Numbered from the stretch's first letter, positions 34,841-48,750 are shown. The stretch is DNA of 64,000 nucleotides from Emydura subglobosa (GCA_007922225.1 ML680053.1:15197877-15261876), one strand, 5' to 3'. Translations and numbers: made by a program. Notes: generated by a model not told the origin, from the sequence alone.

Positions 34841-36732
34841 TATTCCATTACAAGCTGGACTTAGATTCTTCAACAAGGGCCTCTAACTTCTGCAGCACTC
34901 AAGTGAGGCAGACTAGAAAGTTTGTGGCAGCTTTAGATAAATTGGTACATTCATTTTGATGCCAAATGTCATTTATATTAGTTTGCCATAACACATTCAG
35001 TACTACATAGCTGAAGGTTTTTGTGTTGACAATTAATAACTATACTAAGTGGGCTTTGTTTGTTTGTGGGAGGGTGAGGTGGAAGAAAGGTAGAGCTTTT
35101 GGTAGCTGAGTAGAGATACTTATGAGCATCTGGACAGGTACAGGAGGGAGTCTGGGGCTGCAAAGCAAAGAGCAGGAAAAGAGTTGACATTTAAATTGTC
35201 AGATTGGTTAAGATTCAGAGTTAAAATCCCACTGGAGATTAATGGGACCGTTCACTCTTCTTATTCCTATAGTTTCGGGCTGTCTGCAAACTCAGGCAGA
35301 CAAAAATTCCTTTTTTAAAAAAATACTTTTCATTGCAACCGTCAGAGCTATAAGTAATGATTTGATCATGGAAAGCTAAGGACACAGCTCAGCAGAAGGG
35401 AGTGGATTTTCCAGCAACCATTCACCAATAGTAAACAAAGTAAAAATACAGAGCAAGACACTGTGCAAAAGCTTAAACTACCTTTCACTTATACAAGAAA
35501 GTCTTGTACAATTGATCTTTCACTTACAAACACTTCCACAGCCAGAGATGCTCCATACATAAGAACATAGGCTGAGATTCTCTGAGAAATCTAATGGGAT
35601 TTGGGTATGTAACTCCCTTAGGTTCCTTGAAAGTCTCAGCAACCATAAATACTTAACATAACATACATTTGAGCAGTCAGATCACACACGTTTGCTATGC
35701 TAACATACTTTGCACTGTATATAAATATTTTAGCCTGTTATGCCATTCCAAAGTGCATTCTGCTATTAAATAGATAAGGCAGATAGAGGCATTGTGGGGG
35801 CAGAACTATAATCTTAAAACCCTGCACGTTTTAATCTCACTTTCTGCCAAAATAATTTCAAGTATTATATTTCCTCTTAAAACCATAAGAAAGTTTTTTT
35901 AAGAATTCCACACGCACAATTTTCACTTTATACAGGCAAACTTCAGTAAGGAGTTCCTAAAAAACAGAAATCTTTGCAATTTTTCTATTACCTGAATTAC
36001 AAATAACAAAGTGGTGCTTATTGGGAAATCATTGCTTGAGTTCACAATTTCATAAATTATTGTGGAAGTTCAATTCTTTTCAGATCCTTAAATGGCACCC
36101 AGGCTGTGGTATCTAAACACCTTCCACCTTTGTGTTGTATCACAAGGGGCTGGTCATAGTAATGTCTTTCTTAATTACTCATCTTGTGTACACAACGGGC
36201 TCATGTACACACAGGAAGATACACCACATGTACACACGTACAAATAATCTACAGAAGTCCTTAGATAACTAATGCAGATGTCTGCAAACTGATGGCTAAT
36301 AAACACAACCACTTTGGGACGCCCAAATCCAAAGCTGCAACCTCCAGAGATGTCCGGAACAATCAACCCAAGTTGTTAGTGCTTGGTGTGAGATGTCTGC
36401 CTTCTGCTCCCACAAATCTGCCAATGTGTCTACAGTGTAACAGGGTTATCCTTCCTAAGCCTCCGACATTTCCCCAGAGTTGAGCGAGCTGAGGTCTTGT
36501 TATTCCTATGGGGAGCCTGAAACAAACTGAATTCTACGGGGATGTTTATGTAGGCAAGGAACAAGGAGATAGAGACAGAGTATGGATACTGCCCCTTTCA
36601 GAAGGCATCCTCTGCTGGGGGAAGAAAGTGAGAGAGAAGAACCACTTATGAAGGCTGATATATTAGGCGAGAGTAGGCTCTGATGCCTCTCCTCACAAAC
36701 AGGTAAGTAACCTGTAAGAAGATAAGAAGCAG
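34841..36732. other. Intron sequence, no feature
   Basis: AT-rich, with only short open frames. No exon or known repeat recognised. Confidence 0.45.
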
Positions 36733-37670
36733 CTAATCTTCATTAATGATCTGGACGATGGGGTGGATTGCACCCTCAGCAAGTTTGCAGATGACACTAT
36801 GCTGGGGGGAAGTGTTAGATATGTGGAGGGTAGGGATAAGATATAGAGTGTCCTAGACAAATTGGAGGATTGGACTAAAAGAAATCTGATGAGGTTCAAC
36901 AAGGAGAAGTGCAGAGTCCTGCACTTAGGATGGAAGAATCCCATGCTCTGCTACAGACTGGGGACTGACTGGCTAGGCAGCAGTTCTGCAGAAAAGGACC
37001 TGGGGGGTACAGCAGACCGGAAGTTTGATATGAGTCAGCAGTGAGCCCTTGTTGCCAAGAAGGCTAACAGCATATTGGGCTTTATTAATAGGAGCATTGC
37101 CAGCAGATCGAGGGAAGTGATTATTCCTCTCTATTCGGCACTGGAGAGACTACATCTGGAGCACTGTGTCCAGTTTTGGCCCCCCCGCTACAAAAAGAAT
37201 GTGGACAAATTGGAAAGAGTCCAGAGGAGGGCAACAAAAATTATTAGGGGGCTGGAGCATATGACTTAGGAGGACAGGCTGAGGAAACAAGCTTGTTTAG
37301 TCTGCAGAAGAGAAGAGTGAGGGGGGATTTGATAGCAGCCTTCAACTACCTGAAAGGGGTTTCCAGGGAGGATGGAACTAGGCTGTTCTCAATGGTAGTA
37401 GATGACAGAACAAGGAACAATGGTCTCAAGTTGCAATGGGGGAGGTCTAGGTTGGATATTAGGAAAATCTTTTCCCTAGGAGGGTGGTGAAGCACTGGAA
37501 TGGGTTACCTAGAGAGGTGGTGGAATCTCCATCCTTAGAGGTATTTAAGACTCGTCTTGACAAAGCCCTGGCTGGGATGATTTAGTTGGGGTTGGTCCTG
37601 CTTTGAGCAGGGGGTTGGACTAGATGACCTCTTGAGGTCCCTTTCAACCCTAATCTTCTATGGTTCTAAG
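36733..37670 (+). mobile_element. CR1 LINE, 5'-truncated, well-preserved RT end
   Basis: The plus strand encodes INDLDDGVDCTLSKFADDTM, so the catalytic FADD box is intact. [20 protein letters not shown] and [20 protein letters not shown] follow, then the thumb region ([36 protein letters not shown]). Stop codons break the frame (36843-36846, 37041, 37267). The 3' end cttctatggttctaag is the usual CR1 terminus. It is younger-looking than the other CR1 copies here. Confidence 0.85.
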
Positions 37671-40250
37671 ATTAATAAAGTAGATATTTTTAGCATCCTT
37701 TAATGAAAATAGTTCATTCAACTGTAGTTGAAAGCAATATTAAACAATTTCACCTGTTACTTTCTAAGGAAATATTTTCCTGATGTTTCCCTCAGTCAAT
37801 ACTTGTATATTGTTAATAGATCTCCTGCCACTGGGAAATACAGTACAGTTTCTGTTTGCTAACTAAATTTACCTGACATTTGCAGCACTTAAAAACTCCC
37901 ACTACACCAAGGCACTTTTCCTTCCAATTTGGGACGAAAAGACATTTCAAAAGGTTTCAACCAGGTCTAATACTGAGATTTATACTTTTGCATAAGCTGA
38001 GATAGATAAGGCAGATTCAGCTTCAGTTACAAAAAGAACACACAATGAGGAAAGTGGCATAAGCTATACCAGCGCAAGGTATCTTTATAGTGGTATGACT
38101 ATGTCACACTAGACACTATACTAGTATAACTATTTGAGGTTAAAAAAAAAATCATACCCATAATCGAAATAGTTTTGGAACAAAAACTGTGCATAGACCA
38201 GGCCTATGGCTTTACCTAGACAAGTCCTAAGAGATGACCACTGAAGTCATATTGACTCTTAATAGCTGCCTTTTAAAGGTGTACTCGCCAATCTCAGAGA
38301 CCACATCTCAGAGAGCAGCCTGCCCAACATGTGAAAAAATGATTTCTGCTAAGCCATAAACATTGCTTATTGAGGAGTAAGTTTTGTGTAGCTGGAGGGA
38401 GTTTTCCTAAAGCTGCAACTCATACCTGCCTTGGATATTTAATGTTTCAGGCCAAAAGGTAAAAGTTTTAGAAAGTTATGAATAAATGAAAAAATGGAAA
38501 TTTTGAAAACTCAACTCCAACAGTCCCCCTGCTTAATCACTTTCATTAGGTCTGGTCAACTCAGATTTTTTATTTTTTCAATTTTTTTGGTAGGGGTGTA
38601 GCCATTTTGACTAGGGACGTGATTTTTTTTTTAAACCAAAATAGTAATACCAGTTGTAGTTATAGCAGTGTAAAGTGTAAAGGTGCATTATACCAGTGTA
38701 GCTTATTCTCTTTTCTGTATGTGTATAGTCATGCTGGTAAAAACCACCTTTATACTAGTAAAATGCGGCCACCATTCGGGTGGCCAAATGAGGGGGGTGC
38801 TTGTACTGCTTTAAGTATTCTGGGACAGTTAAAGTGGCAGAACTTTTGTGTTTAGACAAGGCCTTAGGCAGTTTACCGTAGGCATCACAGAAGAGGATGG
38901 CTTTGAAAGACAACGGGGCAGTTAGTGGCTTTGCAAATGGATTTAGAGTGTGCATACAACATGAATGGGGTAGCAAAGGAGAGTTAAACAGGCCACGGAG
39001 GCTAACATTACTGGCAAAGTGAAGGAAGCATGATATGATGACACAAGATTCAAAAGCAGACAAGAAAGAAAAGGCAGTACCTTTTCACTTTGCTGCTTAG
39101 AGTGCAGCAACACGGAGAAGAGACTGAGTGAGACAGAACAGTATGGGAAAACCACACTGGAAATTTCAGTTCCCAACTTTGTGCTGTTCAGGCACAGGCT
39201 ATTATATCACTGCTAAACCTTTTCTTTGTGAGTAGGAGCTTTACTAGGACTAAAAACCATCACTGAGCTTTTTTAATTGTCCTAAACAAGTCAATAAAAT
39301 ATGAAACAGCAATGTGTATCCGTTTCCCTGTTCTACATGCTGCATAGTGTGACAAACAGTTTGTCATTGATGATGATAAGATGGACTGAATATGACTCAT
39401 ACTCTGCCTAACCTACTTTCTCCTTCACTGTATCAGACTTGATATCATATCAGACAGCTATTCCAGATAAGGGTTGCTTTTAAGCGGCTATAGTTTGCCT
39501 CTAGTGCGTCACTGCATTTAAGTTAGTCATATTGGGCCAAGGCACAGCTAACATTATCCCTTGCCTTCTCTTTCCTATCAACAGACCAGAGTAACTTGCA
39601 AACATAGTATCAGTTTAGACAATTTTCTCCACTCATAGTCAGTGGACTCAGTGCTGTAAAAACACGTGTCTTCAATGTCCGCATAATCTCTCCTCCCAAA
39701 AATTTATCTGTTATGATTAAGTATGCTTCAGATTTTCCAAATGATAAAACTCAGCTCAAGAATGTGTTACAACAAGGTATGTTTGCTCTTGAGCATTGTC
39801 TCCTGCCTTCATTGCACTGACATAAAGAAAGCTGGATTTCTACTAAAGAAAAGTGTTTTCAGCTTTTAGAGAATTTCAACATAGAACAGAATCTCAAGTT
39901 TGTTTTTACCTTGGCCATATCATACATTAAAAGAACGCTTAGATATATATTTTATTACACATCCACACACACCCACCATTATTAAGGTTGCAAACTCAAG
40001 TACTCAAAAATTAGGAAGTGCCCAAATTAAGGCTGCCCACACAACCTTGTGTGTATGCACTGTGATAGTCTTTAATTACAATAGCTAAAGTTTGGCAAAG
40101 TTATAAGCAACAAAAAATAAGGTCTTATAATGAGAAGTTTCAAGCAACCTGCATAGCTAGAACCAGAAGATATATTATATCGAAGAAAACTGAATCCGTA
40201 ACAGGACTGAAAAGACTAACACTAAACAAACATTTAGACCTACCGACTAG
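37671..40250. other. Intron sequence with MITE remnants
   Basis: Two blocks look like MITE remnants. 38050-38215 has 'gctataccagcgcaaggtat' and ends 'catagaccaggcctat'. 38590-38863 ends 'gtttagacaaggcc' followed by TTA. Both show the xTAGACAAGGCC terminus typical of Harbinger-type MITEs. Target duplications could not be confirmed. No exon was seen. Confidence 0.4.
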
Positions 40251-41200
40251 GTCTAGAGGCCCCCGGCTATAGGCCTCATGGCCCTGCCACACTCCTCTCC
40301 AGAAAAGGGCAGTAGAGAGGTTCTCCAAGCTGCCTCGAGTAGCTGTGTGGGAGCCAGCCAATCAGAGAGGCTGCAGGGAGTAGCCCAGCAGGCTAGCATA
40401 AGAAGAGCTGCAGGGCCAGCTGAGATCAGTTCCTTGCTGGAGCTGAAGGAGCATGGTTCGTGTGCCGGGCTGGCTGAGGGAGCTACAGGACCTCACACAA
40501 AGCAGCACTGGCAGAGCAAGAAGGAGCTCAGGGCTGGCAGTAGAGACTCAAGCAGAACAAGGCCCTGAGGAAAGGGTGAAGACCGTGCTGGGGCCATCGG
40601 GAAGTGGCCCAAGGAATCATAGCAGTAACGCAGCTTTGTTAAAAGGACATGGTGGATGGCTGCTATCTTTAGGGTTCCTGGGCTGGAAGGTGCAGGTCCC
40701 GGCATAGAGGGCAGGCCTGGGTCCCCCCCACCTCCCACTAGCCACCGAGAAAGTGGCTTGGATGCTGATGCACCCCTAGAACTGGAACTGAACTGTAGTG
40801 GCCCAGCTGGGGCCAGAAAGGCCCTGAGAGGGTAAAGACATTGCCTCCAGGAGGGAGCCCTGGGGGACCACTCTATACCACAGCGGGGACAATTTGAGAG
40901 AGCCCAGAAGGGGCTGAAAGACAGTTCGAACCAGGGCACTGCGACAGGCCCTGCTGGACTGATTGTAGCCCTATCTCTGGACTTGCTCCTCAAATAAAGA
41001 GGCATTAACAGAGGGCATTGAGATGAGCCCTGGTTGGACTTCTACCCCAGAAGGGGTTCCCTTTTTATTTTTATTTCACATACAGACTGTGTGAGACTCG
41101 GCCAGAGTCACTGAAGATCCACCACAAACTGAGAAAGGGAGTGCAGGCACATGCACTTGAAGAGGGGGCGCTCATGAGAGGTGACCGGCTCCCCATTACA
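40250..41200 (+). repeat. GC-rich LTR-like repeat
   Basis: A GC-rich block with agccaatcagagaggctgca, a polyadenylation-type AATAAA at 40993-40998, and a shared core (gggcaggcctgggtcccccc, 40708-40727) with the repeats at 10200 and 42510. CCAAT-like text, AATAAA and composition suggest a solo LTR, but no duplicated flanks were identified. A 170-codon open frame on minus is compositional. Confidence 0.4.
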
Positions 41201-42509
41201 CCTATAAACAATGCTTACCCTAGTTAGTAAATACTTATTTAGAAAGGATTTGGACTGATGGTGACTCAGTGCATATGCCAGGCTCTTTATAAAATATTTG
41301 TCAACCTTTTTGTTTTGCAAGATAGCAAGACAGCAGACTCAGTATAGCATTTCTTGAGAAAGTATATGGTTTTGGCCAAGAGTTTGAAAATTAGGAGTCT
41401 AAAACTAGACTCCTAACTCCATATTCAGTTACTTGCCTGATTTTCAGAAGTGCTGAATACCCAACTGCTCCCATTAAGGCAAATTTTAAAAAAATAAAAT
41501 AAAATTGGCATTTCTGTTCATTTTTTCTAGTTGAAAATTGTCTTTTCAGTTTACACCATTTATTTGTCACCATTTTGTATTATTTAACCCCATGATTTGT
41601 GGATGAAGTCTATACAAGAAATGCTACAGCAAATAAAGTTGTACAGTTGCAAGGACGCAGATACTGCAGCATATGAACAAGTTGTGTTTACAAACATTTA
41701 TCTGGTATTCACTACCCCAATTCCTGGGACTCCAAAGTGATTAAGGATCAAAAGTTTGTGTGAATTATTTACTTTATGTTCAGATATTCCTGACCTTATA
41801 TCCCCGCCCCCCGGGAGCGCTATTTATCATTTAAGGGAACACAGTTATGTGTTAACATTGACATAATTGAAGAAGAATGCCACTCCCGCAAGATAGAACA
41901 AGGTATGTCTATACTCCTGGCTGGCCCGTGTCAGTTGGCTCAGGCTGCGGGGCTATAAAAGTGTATTGTAGACATTTAGTCCCGGGCTGGAGCCCAGGCT
42001 CTGGGACCCTCCCCTCTCATGAAATTTTAGAGCCCGGGCTCCAGCCCAAGCCCAAATGTCTACAACCACAATTTTATAGCCCAAGCCCTGTGAGCCAAAG
42101 ATAGCTGACACAAGCTGACACAAGCTGCGGGTGTTTAACTAAAGTGCAGACATACCCAGAGAGACCAGTCAGCTTTTGTGAGAGGCTCTGGTTCAAGCAT
42201 TCCCTTTTTATTATGGAAACAATGGCAGCAACTGTTTACACCAATCTAGTCCTCCAAGTTGGCACAATTACTCTTCATAGGACTACTGAAATCTCCCTGT
42301 AACATTTTAAAGAAAAAATTTACTAACTCTGTAAAGGAAATATTTTAAGAGTCCTTAACTGATATTTCCCTTCCATTTTCCATTTATACATTTCTTTGGA
42401 TTCCTCTAGCTAAACAATCACAGTTCCCACACATGCACATTCAGCTAACATCTCTCACATAAACGAATTCTGAAATTTTAAAATTAACACGCGCTATTCC
42501 CCCATGCGG
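41201..42509. other. Intron sequence containing one palindromic MITE
   Basis: Outside the MITE (41902-42157) this is AT-rich. A short fold-back (aggagtctaaaactagactcct, 41393-41414) lies in an old repeat. No coding signal. Confidence 0.4.
41902..42157. mobile_element. Palindromic MITE with Harbinger-like termini
   Basis: Left ggtatgtctatactcctggc pairs with the inverted right end ggtatgtctgcactttagtt. Inner arms also pair (agtcccgggctggagcccag against gagcccgggctccagccca, and acaattttatagccc against gggctataaaagtg). The whole element could fold into a hairpin. No coding capacity. Confidence 0.7.
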
Positions 42510-43330
42510 TGTTGTAGGGAGAGGGCGTGGCCTCCCTCAGAGATGGACCCACCCCTGGTGGGCAGAGCTAGGACCCCCTTCCCCCACATCTAGAACTCAA
42601 ATAGTAGAAGCAAAGGGCCAGGACACGAACAGGAAATATAAAAGGTGAGTCCTCTAGCTCAGTTGGGCTGGAGCTGCCAGAGGAGAAGGATGTCTCTCCC
42701 CCACTGCTGGAGCATGAGCCCGAGCTGCCTGGGATGCCTAGGAATGCTGGGACTGCTGCTAGCTGTTTACCCCAGCGAGACAACCCCAAGCCCCAGGTAC
42801 CCTACAGGGGGAAGGTAGGAAGTAGCTTAGGGACACCAGACTATAGTCCAGTTGTGTTGTGGCCTGATATTAGGTCAGCGTGTTTCATGCTGGGACCCGT
42901 GGCAGAAATCTCCACCGATAGAGCCCTGGGCTGGGACCCAGTGAAGTAGGGTGGGCCCGGGTCCTCCATGCCCTACCCTACTGCTGACCCCACCCCTGGA
43001 ATGGCAGCTACCTAACCACAGGCCAAGAGGCCTGATTGCTGGCTCTGCCCTGCCATTAGGCCAGAGCTCCCCTAGACAAGCCCAGAGCCCCTAGACGGCT
43101 TTATAGCTTGGCCTTGCCAGAAGACCTGAGCCCTGAGATGGTTTGGTACTCCGTCCTGCCTGAGGACCTGAGCCTCAAGATCATTTATGGCCCTGCCCTG
43201 CCAGAGGACCGGAGCTACCTGAGCTAATTCCCCTTTAGCCTTGTTCCTACAGAGGCAGTGAGGGGGCATGGTCTCCCTCCCAGATGGACAAGGAGAGACG
43301 GCCCCAGCCTCCTACAGATATATTCAAATT
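42510..43330 (+). repeat. GC-rich LTR-like repeat (GGGCTGGGACCC family)
   Basis: The core ctgggctgggacccagtgaa and ggtgggcccgggtcctccat (42925-42970) matches the repeats at 10200 and, inverted, 29434. A second half has three loosely tandem units of the type 'cctgccagaggacctgagcc' (43120-43220). Likely the same retroelement family. The ends are undefined. Confidence 0.4.
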
Positions 43331-44609
43331 GAGCTATGCCAAGGTTAGTCAGTGTAACTGTCAAACTCAGTCAGCTACGGGATCGTTACCATCTTGCTTC
43401 CCCGACTCACGATCTCCACTCCTTCTAGAAACCACGGGGAGCTAAGCTACATAGCAGGGGATAAGGGAAGGTTGATCATGGGGCTTTGGGGGAGAGCAAG
43501 GAAAGAGAATGAAGCTTGTATGTGGGGGGAAGCTCTGGCTGGGTTTGGGGAGCACAGCTGTGTAGGAGAGCCCCGTGTCTTTGCACCAAGACTGATGTTA
43601 ATGCAGAGATTATGCAGGCTCCCTAGTGCATCAGCCTCAGCTCTCCAGCCCACTACACAGCTTGGAAGCATCAGCTCATCAAAGAGTCCCCAAAGTGTTG
43701 CTGTGCCAGTACCCTGCGGGGTCAGGACAGCAGAGTTCAGGAGTCCTCCAAACACTAATGATCTGTGTGGAGGGAGCAGTGTCATGGGTGATGTCATGAA
43801 GAGGGGAAATCAAGGTGGTAGGTTGCAAGAGCTGGGTGAGAACTAATTATTTTGTGGCTTTTAGTGCTTGCATCGATGTGCAATTAAGCAACTTAAATGG
43901 TTTTTAACAAACTTAGGCTTTGGGGGGGAATCCATGCATTATATATTTTAAACAGTACCAACTTATGTCCTTTGGTGCCCTCTACAGGACAGATTTCTGC
44001 AATATCGATCTGTTGCTGTAAAGGAGACAGTTTCTTATCTCCTATCATACTGTGAAAGAAGATCACTGCAATTTGAATCAAATTAATTGAAAAGTGAAGC
44101 CTCTGAATTTTTTATAAGTTTGATTCATTTACAGAGTGCATTTCATATTTCCTTGTGGCTGTTTCTGTTGCCTAGGATGAATTTGCTACTGGATCTGTCC
44201 CCAGGCTTAAACTCCTAGGAGAGAGTAGCAAAGTATTTCTTGTGAAGGCTCCTCTGTCTGAAATCCTGTAATAAACCAGGTTCCAACCTTAATGGCCATA
44301 AGAAATGATGCAAGACAATCTGATTTAGTCTTGTTTTTGTTTATAGGGTCAGTGACTAGAAAGATGTCATTGGTAGGCAGCAATGGGTCTGCTTACCTAT
44401 TTGATGGTAATTGTTTGGACTTCCACTTTATACTATGATGGATGCAATAAAAATTCATACTCAGAGGGTGGGGTCAGAGAAGAAAGAGATAGGCTACTGA
44501 AAATAGTATGCAAACTGAGATTACTAGGCATTAGAATGGTAACATACATTTTACAATATGGTCTCACAACCATTGAATATCAGACTGAAATCCTAGAATA
44601 TACAGTTTG
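43331..44609. other. Intron sequence, GC-moderate to AT-rich, no gene
   Basis: 43380-43830 is moderately GC-rich and may belong to the preceding repeat. Open frames on both strands there (up to 150 codons) show no recognisable domain. The rest is unremarkable intron. Confidence 0.35.
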
Positions 44610-44730
44610 CACATGCAAATACTTGGCACTTTTATAGCACCTTACATCAGAGGACCTTAGAGCACTTTCCAAAATATGAAATAAGCCTCTCAATACTTCT
44701 AAGAGAAAGGTAAAATGTCAATAGACCACT
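44610..44730 (+). repeat. Ancient dispersed repeat fragment
   Basis: Contains cacttttatagcaccttaca followed by tcagaggaccttagagcact and tttccaaaatatg, the same old family as 5400-5480. Confidence 0.45.
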
Positions 44731-45234
44731 TCAACCACCAATGAAGTATAACCAGTACCAGTTTCAAAACATATAGCTGTACTGCAGAATTTCCCAAGAT
44801 AGGATATTGAGAACATCGTATCTGATTGAAATTGGAGGGGGATCATATGGTAATTACCAGAGTTGAGATTTGTCAGAAATCCCAGTTTTTAATGCCTCCA
44901 TTCATTTGGAGTACTCGTGAGGGAATTCTGCACCAAAAATTAAAAAGTTCTGCGCACAACATTTTAAAATTCTGCCAGTTGTATTTGTCAATAAATAAAT
45001 GTGGTGGTTCCAACTGGCAGTATGGCGCATAGCCCACTGGCTGCATGGAAGTGGGAGATCACCCTGAAGCGCCTTTTCCCACCCTCCACCCCGGACATGA
45101 ACTTGGCAGTGGGGCTGCACCAGACATTGACAAAGCGCTAGGACCAGGCCTGCCCCGCCCCAGAAACACCCTGGGGCCCTGCCCCTCCATGCCAGTCACA
45201 CCAGATGTGGATGGGCAGGCTCAGCCCAGCAGGA

Positions 45235-45760
45235 TACACGTGTGGGGGGATTCAGGTGTGGGTTGAGAGGGTTCTGTGTGGGGCCATCTGGGTGCGGGCA
45301 GCTCAGTGGGAGTCCGGGTGCCGGGGGGTCTGGTTGCACAAGGCTCGTTGTGGGGGTTCCAAGTGCAGGGGCAATGGAACTCTGCAGGGGGTCCAGGTGA
45401 AGGTGATTGGGGCTCGTCAGGGATCTGGGTGTGGAGGAGTGGGGCTTGGAAGGGTCAGAGTCCGAGTGCAGCTGATTGGGGCCTGGATACAGGGAGCTCA
45501 TCAGGATGGTCCAGATGCAGAGGGAGTGAGCTCATTGGGGTGAGGGTTTGAGTGCAGGTGTGTTCAGCAGGTGGAGGTTTGAGTGCAGGGGATGAGGCTC
45601 AGCAGGGGGAGTCTGGGGCAAGGACTCAGCAGGGGTCTCGAAGCAGGAGAGGTGGGGTCTGGATATGGCAGGGTGAGGCTCGGTGCGGGGATTCTGGATA
45701 TGGGGAGTCTAGATGCATGGGTGTTGGGTGGATGGAGGAGCAGCTCCCCGTATAAGAGCA
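45235..45760 (+). repeat. G-rich minisatellite-like array
   Basis: Degenerate units of about 30-40 bp built on gtctgggtgcaggggtttgg-like text. Recurring words are 'ggggctcg', 'gggggtc', 'gtgcaggg' and 'ctcagcaggggg'. It follows a short stretch (44930-44990) with gggaattctgcaccaaaaat. It is strongly G-biased on plus, so open frames in it are artefacts. Confidence 0.6.
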
Positions 45761-46383
<623 letters not shown>

Positions 46384-47911
46384 CTAAAAGTGTTTTCAAA
46401 CAACACATTTCTGGATGATATATCTTGTGCATCTTTTTATACTAAGATGGAAACAAGTTTTAAACCTCCAGATTCAAGTCTAGGACACTGCAAAGCAGAT
46501 TCTTCTGCAAACAAAACAAGGCAAATAATTTCTTTAGCTAACATCAAGTAGATACCAAGGTGATGAATTTCTTAGAAATGCATAAGCTAGATAGATGGTT
46601 TAAAATCACATACAGTGAAATGCAGAGACTTTTGTTAAACAACATTGTAGGAATATTAACAATATGAACCTATAATCAATGCACATGTAAGGGCCATATT
46701 AAGACTATTATGACCACAGAAGATGAAATGCCTGATACATTCTAAGTTATAGACATTTCAGCAATGTAAGATTACAGTTATTTTCAATGCTTACCAAGTG
46801 TATCAATATGAATCAGTCCTGATGTTTCAGTCAGGTAAGTGTTCGCAGAAAATCATCTCTCATTGAAATTTTTCTAATTTTTCTGTGGTTCATATTGTTT
46901 TTGAGAGGCATACATTACAGCCTCTGGTGGCATTGTCGAAGTGTTGCAATAGAACTCTTCATATAAAGTTAACAATGCATGAATACATTCTTTAGATAAA
47001 TTATTTTCTGCAGCAGAACTTCTCTGGAAGCAGAATTACAATTTATAGATTGTAGTGAACCGAAAGAAAGAGTTATGGGGCTTTCATCCTACCTTCACTT
47101 TAAACCAAATTTCCCTATAATCGAATCCAGTGCATTCCCATGAAATAACCAAACATCTGAAAAAATTAATTCACCTTTTATATAATAGCCAAAGCACACT
47201 GCACACTATTGCTGTATCCTTAAAAATACTGGGGCAAAGGTATTTTCCTTGTTGAAAGAAAACACTTTATATATACTCATTAAAACATATATTTACATTG
47301 AACAGCTGTAAAGGTTTGGATTTCATTGTCTTGTCATACCATAACCATTATTTATTCTGTAAAACAGAGTCATAATACAACAGATAGCAAAGGAAAATGG
47401 CTGAGTTTCTCAAAGGGAAAAATATTTAAGAGACAGACAACAAGCTATTAACATTTTTGTTTCATTAATGTGAAATATAATAAATATTGAACATCAAATA
47501 CAAACTGCAGAGTAAGTCAAAGAATGGGTTGCTCCGTTTCAGAATGGATATATCGTATTAGTTATTTAAGCATGCACTACAGATCTGCTTAGAGTGACTC
47601 CTAATATAGAGACATGTGTTTGTGGTAAAACAGAATTGAAATCCTAAATTGTTTCAATACATTGGAATGTGCAGAATGCAGTTCTGGCTATACCAAATCT
47701 CTGCTTATAGAGTGAAACTGAAATAAATTTTCTCCCACAGAACCTTAAAACTTAAGTGCTTGACTGTGGGAATCATATTCACCCCTCCCACACACGATGT
47801 ATTACAGTATAATGTTTTTGCTAATACACAGAAAGCAAAACCCTAATTTTTCACAGTTTATCCATCACTTTTAATATTCATTTATTAAATTAAATGCTGC
47901 AACCACCTTAC

Positions 47912-48007
47912 CTTCCCCAAGAAGCTCGTTTCTGAAGGCAGTTTAGGGGCCCTACTTCCATGGCATAACTAACTGTCTCACTATACCCTAATGAGGTCTT
48001 TTTCAAC
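47912..48007 (-). CDS. SLC36A4: SLC36A4 coding exon: loop between TM2 and TM3
   Basis: This 96-bp exon encodes [20 protein letters not shown] followed by [11 protein letters not shown] and half of an Arg codon. The [12 protein letters not shown] segment is the conserved loop between TM2 and TM3 of SLC36 transporters. The acceptor is TTTCAG and the donor GTAAGG. Both ends are in the phase expected from the neighbours (1 + 31 codons + 2 bases). Confidence 0.94.
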
Positions 48008-48264
48008 CTGAAATGAAAGAATGGAGAGAAGTTGTTAGAAATTTTCAAGACTTAAAATCTGATATACTCTGCCAGACCTTGAAAATGTTGTGGACCCACA
48101 GGTCAGATACAGGATTTCTGCAACATCATTCAGTACCGGTAGAAGGCCAGACACTTCCTGAAGAGCATGTGCCTGTGCATGTGCCTGTGCATATTTAGCA
48201 TCTAAGCCCCAATTCTGCTCTCAATTAAGTCAATGGTGTAAGATCAGGTCCCACAGGTTTTTTA

Positions 48265-48469
48265 TGGCATGTCTACAAGAGCACTTACTGCGTGGCAAGC
48301 TGGAGTGTAAATCTATAGCGCTCCAGCATGCTGCGCACTAACTGATGTGCTGCTGATGTGCATTAAAAAGTTCTCAATAGCTTTGACAATACATGAGTGT
48401 GTGAAATGCTGGAGCACTGTAGATTTACACCCCAGCTTGTCATGCAGTAAGTGCTAATGTAGACATACC
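48265..48469. mobile_element. Harbinger-type MITE with TTA target duplication and long palindromic arms
   Basis: Left arm tggcatgtctacaagagcac and following bases pair over about 60 bp with the inverted right arm ggtatgtctacattagcact. Both arms continue with ttactgc and then a (g/a)caagctggggtgtaaatct-like stretch. TTA flanks both ends (48262-48264 and 48470-48472). The 3-bp TTA duplication and the tctacatt-type terminus assign it to the same superfamily as the two autonomous-type Harbinger copies. Confidence 0.85.
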
Positions 48470-48630
48470 TTAGGGAACTGGTCCTCAGGAATAAATCCAA
48501 ACAGTGTGACCAACAGCCGCAGTGGGACGTTGGGATTCTGGTGAGAGCTACAGATCCACTATACTTAAAAGTGAATTCTTTGTCTTATATCTGTCTACAA
48601 AGTCCGTTCGTGAACTAGGTAGAAATTATT

Positions 48631-48750
48631 GATTCATAGATTCAAAGGCCAGGAGGGACCAAGGTGATCATCTTTTCTGACCTCCTGCATATCATAGGCC
48701 ATAAGACTTCCCTAAAATAATTTTTGTGAAGAGCCCACTCCACTCTCCAT
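48631..48750 (-). repeat. CR1 LINE 3' end fragment
   Basis: Reads attcatagattcaaaggcca then ggagggaccaaggtgatcat and tgacctcctgcatatcatag on plus, the inverse of a CR1 3' terminus with its attcatag terminal repeat. Short and 5'-truncated. Confidence 0.65.

Noticed and set aside
40493..41005. 170-codon open frame on minus
   Set aside because: Inside a GC-rich repeat block; Pro/Ser-rich by-product of composition with no splice sites or conserved motif.
43394..43846. 150-codon open frame on plus
   Set aside because: An opposing 116-codon frame exists on minus, and no domain, splice signals or homology are recognised.
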